The position numbers were made by a program, and so were the translations under genes. Under the pieces are notes generated by a model. That model was given only the letters and a program-made list of their open reading frames with translations. It did not search any database and had not been told where the DNA came from. A stretch of 64,000 nt of DNA from Granulosicoccus sp. Its GTDB lineage: Bacteria; Pseudomonadota; Gammaproteobacteria; Granulosicoccales; Granulosicoccaceae. Below are positions 59,039 to 64,000 of this stretch, in pieces. The DNA is taken from contig JALZVU010000008.1 in assembly GCA_023301795.1 (NCBI GenBank), positions 1-64,000 of the forward strand. Direction: 5' to 3'. Position 1 is the stretch's first letter. Each line of letters starts with the position of its first letter.

Positions 59039-59966
59039 TCATTCTAGAAGTGAGAAAGGATTTAAAAATTGTCGTCTCCAAAACAGTGTTTTGTCTACTT
59101 CGCTTAATGTTGCTTCGTCACAGACTTTCTCCCAATGCTGCTCAATGGTGTGTGTCAGATAAGCGAAGGTGGTGCGGGCGTCGTCTTCCGAGATAAGAAA
59201 GTTTTTGGCAGTGTCCAAACATGTCTTGAGTTGGCTGAGGTTATTGTTGCCAGAAATCAGCATTGCCTGTGAAGCTTCGTTGTCAGCGCGACCTTGTGGA
59301 CAAATGTCATACGCAGGTGTCAAGGTCAGTTCCTTGCCATTCCAAAACGCTGCATGGTTGCGGGCATGGTCATCGGTGTTGCCGCATAGAATGTTAAATA
59401 CAAGGCGAGAGAATAGTTCTTTGAGCGTATTTTTTGGATCTGTAAAGCGATGGCGAATAATTTCTGCGAGCGTTTCATAGCTAGCGTAGCGTGCCATCAT
59501 TTCGTCTAATCCAAATAATGTTAGAGCGGAGACCATAGATCTGCGTGACCAGTCTCTGCCCTGTGGCTGTCGGTCGAAGCGCTCAATAAGCAGGATGTCT
59601 TTGTTTACTGTTTGTATCAGTTTTACTGGCGCGACATCCAGCTCTCCAGTATCCGTGCCTGCACCTTTACGCCCCAACTTTTTGTTAATGATTACACGTC
59701 GCCCCCAAGCGTCTGGAGAAGCGTCACGGATACAGCCAGGAATACTCAATCCTTGTGCAAGCAGCAATGCTCCGGATTTGAGCGGCAATTCAGGTTCGTA
59801 TATTGGAATTGCAGGCGGTTGATCATTGATGCGCTCCAGGTAGCTCATTCCGTAGTTGAACAGGACATTGCCGTTATCTGCTTCCAGCCGCCCGGCTAAC
59901 TATTGGCTCGATCTGATCAGGCAACCAGATCCATACAAAGGCTTCCTTGTTACCACTAGAAGTCAT
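59039..59966 (-). pseudogene. hipA: HipA-family toxin kinase, frameshifted near 59897 and lacking the central ATP-binding region
   Basis: MTSSGNKEAFVWIWLPDQIEPIV | (+1) AGRLEADNGNVLFNYGMSYLERI...GTDTGELD | VAPVKLIQTVNKDILLIERFDR...NILCGNTDDHARNHAAFWNG...LTPAYDICPQ. Confidence 0.8.
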
Positions 59967-60288
59967 CACGTACCGCCTTTTTCTTAGCCTTTATCCGCTG
60001 CGGTAACAGTGCTACTTTGTCCCGGGTGTGCTCGATATGCTTTGAGAGCGGTATGTTGTCAGGCTCAAACAGTTTCACGCCGACGAGTGTCGCGAGCTCA
60101 AAAACTGAACCGACTGAACAGCTCATTTCCCCGTTTTCTATTTTTTGCAGTGTGGCTCTGGCGATGCCCGCACGATCTGCCAGGTTTTTCTCAGACCACT
60201 GTCGCTGCTTACGTCCCAGCTTTATCTGTTCTCCCATAAGAACAGCGGCTTCCTGAGCGTATAGAGAGTAGGTTCGTTGCTTTGGCAT
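59956..60288 (-). CDS. hipB: HipB-like XRE-family antitoxin
   Basis: EQIKLGRKQRQWSEKNLADRAGIARATLQKIENGEMSCSVGSVFELATLVGVKLFEPD; overlaps the hipA ATG. Confidence 0.85.
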   Translation of the reverse strand: MPKQRTYSLYAQEAAVLMGEQIKLGRKQRQWSEKNLADRAGIARATLQKIENGEMSCSVGSVFELATLVGVKLFEPDNIPLSKHIEHTRDKVALLPQRIKAKKKAVRDDF

Positions 60289-60309
60289 TATTCACACCTG
60301 ACATCAAAA

Positions 60310-60345
60310 GACCAAATAATTGGTCGTTAAGGTATATAATGACCA
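60310..60345. promoter_or_regulatory. Candidate HipB operator with three GACCA/TGGTC half-sites
   Basis: GACCAAATAATTGGTC (60310-60325) plus GACCA (60341-60345) upstream of the hipB start. Confidence 0.5.
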
Positions 60346-60474
60346 GTATTATAATCATCTTGTGTGAATACTCAAAGACCTTAAACATCTGTATTCGGAT
60401 CAGGATAACTTTGAGCGCTACCCTAATACGTGGATTTGCGCTTTCACGGAACCCTCAACAGCTAGTCGTTTCGT

Positions 60475-61425
60475 TCACTCAAGGCGACTGTCCAGTTCAA
60501 TAAACACGGGCAATTGAGCATTACCGGTAATCACTAGCGTATAAACCTGATCTGGAAGAAGCTCTATAGGCTGGGGTGCAAACGAGGCATCATCGGGTAC
60601 GAGCTGATACGTCCCTGCATTGGCTAATGAGTAGTTTTCCAGTGGCTGTTCATTGTTAAAAAAATCAGTAAATACAATGTCGGCACCCGCAGACTCAGCA
60701 CCGTCAGAGCGCAATGTAAACGGTGCCTGTTCGATCGCGGGGTCCGGACGTGTGGCAAGAACAAGTCTTACCTGAGCCATACCTGGTGCTGCGGCTGCAG
60801 CTTGCGTGTTGAGTGCTGACACATTTGCATCTTGTGGCTCTGTACTGAAGGGTGACGGGGTGATCAGTACCGTTGTTATGCTGTCGTCTGAGGCGTTTAG
60901 TGGATCAATAGCGGCCACCGCGATGCCACTGTCAAGGGTGCTGAAGTCGATGCGATTCTGCCCGGTATTGGCTGTCAAATACGTACTGCTACTTTGTGCC
61001 GATATGTTAGTAGAGTTGCCTGTCGTCGTGCTGGCGACGATGGGCTGATTCAGTAAGTTGATCACTTTCAATGCGGGTAGTTGGAGTATGGATTGGTCCA
61101 AGCCTGCTGATTGGGTATTGCTAAAGCTCAGTGTAGCTGCCGAGTCTTGTGTCTCAGCCGCCTCTTCTGCCTCTGACTCCGGACTGTCACTGCTATTGCC
61201 GCTCTCAGGAGTATTGCCGGCAGGTGCAAGTGGGTTTGTGGGCGGCTCTGTGGTACTAACTGAGCTGTCTATCGGCCCTAAGTCACTATCAGTGCCATCG
61301 CCAGTGCCGAATATCCCACCGTCGCATCCGCTAAGGACCAGGCTTGTTAAAATCGCAAGGCTCAATACCCGCAATACGTTTAACGTTTTGCACAGTGCTT
61401 GTCTTATGCGTGCCAATCTAGTCAT
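60475..61425 (-). CDS. Predicted lipoprotein with DUF4397-like region
   Basis: MTRLARIRQALCKTLNVLRVLSLAILTSLVLSGCDGG lipobox; MAQVRLVLATRPDPAIEQAPFTLRSDG...AGTYQLVPDDA...YTLVITG. Confidence 0.65.
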   Translation of the reverse strand: MTRLARIRQALCKTLNVLRVLSLAILTSLVLSGCDGGIFGTGDGTDSDLGPIDSSVSTTEPPTNPLAPAGNTPESGNSSDSPESEAEEAAETQDSAATLSFSNTQSAGLDQSILQLPALKVINLLNQPIVASTTTGNSTNISAQSSSTYLTANTGQNRIDFSTLDSGIAVAAIDPLNASDDSITTVLITPSPFSTEPQDANVSALNTQAAAAAPGMAQVRLVLATRPDPAIEQAPFTLRSDGAESAGADIVFTDFFNNEQPLENYSLANAGTYQLVPDDASFAPQPIELLPDQVYTLVITGNAQLPVFIELDSRLE

Positions 61426-62230
61426 CCGATCTGGAGCCTCTCGAATTCTCGTGGATGAAATACACGCCCAGCCCCACGCGATGTGCGCCATCGCCCTGAA
61501 CATCGGGGTTGGCATCTGCATCGTAGGGTGAGAGTTCACTGTCCAGTGTGCGCAGAAGACCCATGGCCTGCTCGCTGCTGAGTGCTTTGAAGTGCTGAAG
61601 ACCTTCAGTGGTGACCTTGTCATACGCTACGCTCATCTGCAGGTGCCTGGCTTGCGTGTGGGTCAGATTATGCTCAAGTGTGTTGAGCAAATCAGTGGCG
61701 CTAACAGAGAATATATCGAGTAACGCAGATTCACTATGATGTGGTACGTAGCCCTTGTGCAGTAATTTTACGCGGCCGTCGTCGTTGCTCACGGTGCCTA
61801 CGCGGGTCAGCTCATCAAGCATGGCCCGGGCCGGTACATCGCCTCCATAGCGTTTGACCAGAAGGTTAAAGCTGTCGTCATGGTCGCCGTATTTGAGCAC
61901 GCGAGGCCTGCGCCTGCTGTCGCAATACTCTGCATCTTGCAGCCATCCCGTGACTACACGTACCGCTCTGTTGTGCTTGCTAAGTCCGGTATCAACGGAG
62001 TCAGGTAGCTCATGAATCCGCTTGACTTCCTTTCGATTGATACCGGTGACGATAGAGATTCTGGAAACGGTGGGGGTTTTTCCATTAATGCCGAAATGCG
62101 TTGCTGCCTGATCGACATAGGCCTGCTTTGCCCAGTTGCTGAATTCGGCATGTGAGACACCGTGGCGCAGCAACAGCCGAACTAAGGGTTGGAGCACGCG
62201 AGTGACAGCTTTTTGTAGGGATTCATGCAT
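61418..62230 (-). CDS. DUF6502-like family protein
   Basis: LQPLVRLLLRHGVSHAEFSNWAKQAYVDQAATHFGINGKTPTVSRISIVTGINRKEVKRI. Confidence 0.75.
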   Translation of the reverse strand: MHESLQKAVTRVLQPLVRLLLRHGVSHAEFSNWAKQAYVDQAATHFGINGKTPTVSRISIVTGINRKEVKRIHELPDSVDTGLSKHNRAVRVVTGWLQDAEYCDSRRRPRVLKYGDHDDSFNLLVKRYGGDVPARAMLDELTRVGTVSNDDGRVKLLHKGYVPHHSESALLDIFSVSATDLLNTLEHNLTHTQARHLQMSVAYDKVTTEGLQHFKALSSEQAMGLLRTLDSELSPYDADANPDVQGDGAHRVGLGVYFIHENSRGSRSDD

Positions 62231-62310
62231 ACTAAAGCGGCTAGGATAATGATTGGCTAAAAGTTGGGATAATATTCCCAGTTTATCAGAGATTCAATAC
62301 GGGGCGTAAT

Positions 62311-63138
62311 GTGAGTCAGAAAAAGCGAAGTAAGTCCAAGCCTAAAATGGCTGATTTGTCGACTACAACCAGACGCACAGAGCCTCAAAAGGCGTCAGGG
62401 TTCCCTGCCAGTGGTTGCTGGGTCAACATCTTTGATCCGATTGTGGGCGAGTTGGTCGGTCGCTGTGGATATGACTACGCCATGATCGATATGGAGCATA
62501 GCCCTGCAACACTGGATCTTGCTTTGAATATGATCAGGGCGGTGCAATTGGGCGGGGCCAAAGCGATTGTACGAGTGCCGGATAAATCGCCTCAGTGGAT
62601 AGGCAGATTAATGGATATGGGCGCTGACGGCGTTATGGTGCCTATGGTTGATTCAGCGGAGGAGGCCACGGAATTGGCCCGCGCTGCCGTGTACGCGCCC
62701 GAGGGCACTCGTGGTATGGCCGCCCCCATTGTGCGAGCAACGGGTTATGGGGTTAGCACAGAGCACTACCTCGACAACTATCGCAAAAATTTCATGCTGC
62801 TACTACAAATAGAGACGGCAACTGCCGTTGATGCTGCCGCCGAGATTGCAGCCGTGGATGGAGTGGACTGTATTTTCATCGGTCCCTTCGATCTTGCAGG
62901 GAGTCTGGGACATCGAGCAGAACCTGACCACAAGGACACAAAGGCTGCGATTCGCAAGATATCCAAGGCCGTGAAGGCTTCCGGAAAGTTGTTGTCGACG
63001 CTCAATACACCCAAATCTGACGCAAAAGCGTTACTTGCCCGTGGCTTTGATCTGGTCTTCAGCGGCAGCGACATCAGCATGCTGCGCCAGGCAATGTCCA
63101 GTGATGCGGCAAACAGTGAAAAACTTATTGAGAGTTAA
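62311..63138 (+). CDS. HpcH/HpaI aldolase family protein
   Basis: YDYAMIDMEHSPATLDLALNMIRAVQLGGAKAIVRVPD; MGADGVMVPMVDSAEEA; CIFIGPFDLAGSLG. Confidence 0.93.
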   Translation: MSQKKRSKSKPKMADLSTTTRRTEPQKASGFPASGCWVNIFDPIVGELVGRCGYDYAMIDMEHSPATLDLALNMIRAVQLGGAKAIVRVPDKSPQWIGRLMDMGADGVMVPMVDSAEEATELARAAVYAPEGTRGMAAPIVRATGYGVSTEHYLDNYRKNFMLLLQIETATAVDAAAEIAAVDGVDCIFIGPFDLAGSLGHRAEPDHKDTKAAIRKISKAVKASGKLLSTLNTPKSDAKALLARGFDLVFSGSDISMLRQAMSSDAANSEKLIES

Positions 63139-63214
63139 CCACTAGGCTGTCTGGGAACAGGGTTTTCTTTGTGGCCGTCATCGGTTCCGATCACCCTATT
63201 CATGGAAAACAGTT

Positions 63215-63655
63215 TCAGAAACCTGCGGACAATTTGTACAGATTAGTAAAAGTGGGCTTTCCATCGATGCACTTCTGCATGTCCAGCGGCACCACAATCA
63301 TGACGGTAGTGCGGGTCAGCATTGCTGAGATAGCGGTGGCTTCAATCTGCTCCTGGATGTCCTGATCAGCGTTACCGCTTCTTTCCATACGCAAGATATT
63401 ACTCCGACAAGCGGTTGGCCCCACTTCGTGGCCACCGATGTTTACGGTGAGGTAGTCGCGCCCATCGATGTTGCCATGCTGCACCTCTCTGAGCTGGGTG
63501 GCTATGGATACCTGATAGTTCCCGGCATGCTGTGATGCTTTCTCGGGAGGCATGTGCGCGAACGCGTTACCGACTACAAGCAATAGTGCCCCTGCCAACA
63601 GCGCATGGCTGGCAGATGTGAAGCCGGTTTTTGTGGACTGTTGCTGACTGTACAT
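63215..63655 (-). CDS. Hypothetical exported protein
   Basis: 146 aa with ALLAGALLLVVGNAFAHM signal-like sequence; no recognised family. Confidence 0.5.
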   Translation of the reverse strand: MYSQQQSTKTGFTSASHALLAGALLLVVGNAFAHMPPEKASQHAGNYQVSIATQLREVQHGNIDGRDYLTVNIGGHEVGPTACRSNILRMERSGNADQDIQEQIEATAISAMLTRTTVMIVVPLDMQKCIDGKPTFTNLYKLSAGF

Positions 63656-63780
63656 CGTTTACCCTCTTGTGCACCAACATCAATGCAGTGTGAACTCTCT
63701 GGACCTTAAGTACAATAGCTAGAATCGTGCCTCAGGGGGGTTACATGATCAACCCTGGGCACGACGCTCCGCCTGTGTGG

Positions 63781-63993
63781 CTAGAAATTCAGCGATAGAT
63801 CCTTGTGGTGAGAACGACAGGCCGCCACTGAAAGGGCTTGTGTTCGGGTAAATCGATCCTGCTGACGAATTCCTATGGTGTTTTTAAGCATATCCTCATA
63901 GTTGCTCAGATCAGCAAAGAGGGCAGGTTCTGCCTGCTCACGCCACTGCATTTGCGCCTCGTATTCTTCCATCGCAGTGTCAATCGATTCCAT
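63781..63993 (-). CDS. Uncertain ORF at window edge, possibly part of a larger or frameshifted gene
   Basis: 70 aa open frame; a second minus frame also reads plausibly (SIYPNTSPFSGGLSFSPQGSIAEFLATQAERRAQG*). Confidence 0.25.
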   Translation of the reverse strand: MESIDTAMEEYEAQMQWREQAEPALFADLSNYEDMLKNTIGIRQQDRFTRTQALSVAACRSHHKDLSLNF

Positions 63994-64000
63994 TGCAGCT

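Noticed and set aside
58812-59162. 116-aa plus ORF between the permease and hipA
   Set aside because: Contains the inverted repeat and overlaps the hipA 3' end antisense; no recognisable domain.

Overview
This is an oriC-proximal chromosomal segment of a gammaproteobacterium. No rRNA, tRNA, CRISPR array or intact IS element was recognised by eye. Left of the origin, on the minus strand: glmS (partial), glmU, the F1Fo ATP synthase operon (atpIBEFHAGDC), parB/parA, rsmG, mnmG, mnmE, yidC, yidD, rnpA and rpmH. Right of the origin, on the plus strand: dnaA, a candidate oriC, dnaN, recF (carrying one good and one degenerate parS-like site), gyrB, prlC, ubiD, argH, lptM/lysA/dapF/DUF484/xerC, hslVU, DUF971, ubiE/ubiJ/ubiB and uvrD. 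Accessory or irregular parts: (i) a head-on cassette between mnmG and mnmE holding a 3-TM protein, a Pro-rich 36-aa ORF and an ABC exporter; (ii) a decayed DUF1016/YhcG nuclease gene abutting the mnmE 3' end; (iii) a relic mosaic at 56.9-60.3 kb with a LysR C-terminus, an aspA N-terminus, an orphan AapM-like permease, and a hipBA module whose hipA is frameshifted and internally deleted. The most interesting new-looking signals are a DnaA-trio-like tract in the dnaA-dnaN gap, parS inside recF, a 13-bp GNRA-capped hairpin between atpF and atpH, tandem hairpins between yidC and mnmE, disordered expansions at the parA/parB junction, a histone-H1-like Lys/Ala insert in DUF484, and the micropeptide coupled to the exporter. 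I did not find a convincing, complete, previously undescribed multi-gene system. The best candidate for follow-up is the 15.8-18.4 kb cassette. All family calls are by recognition, with no database search.
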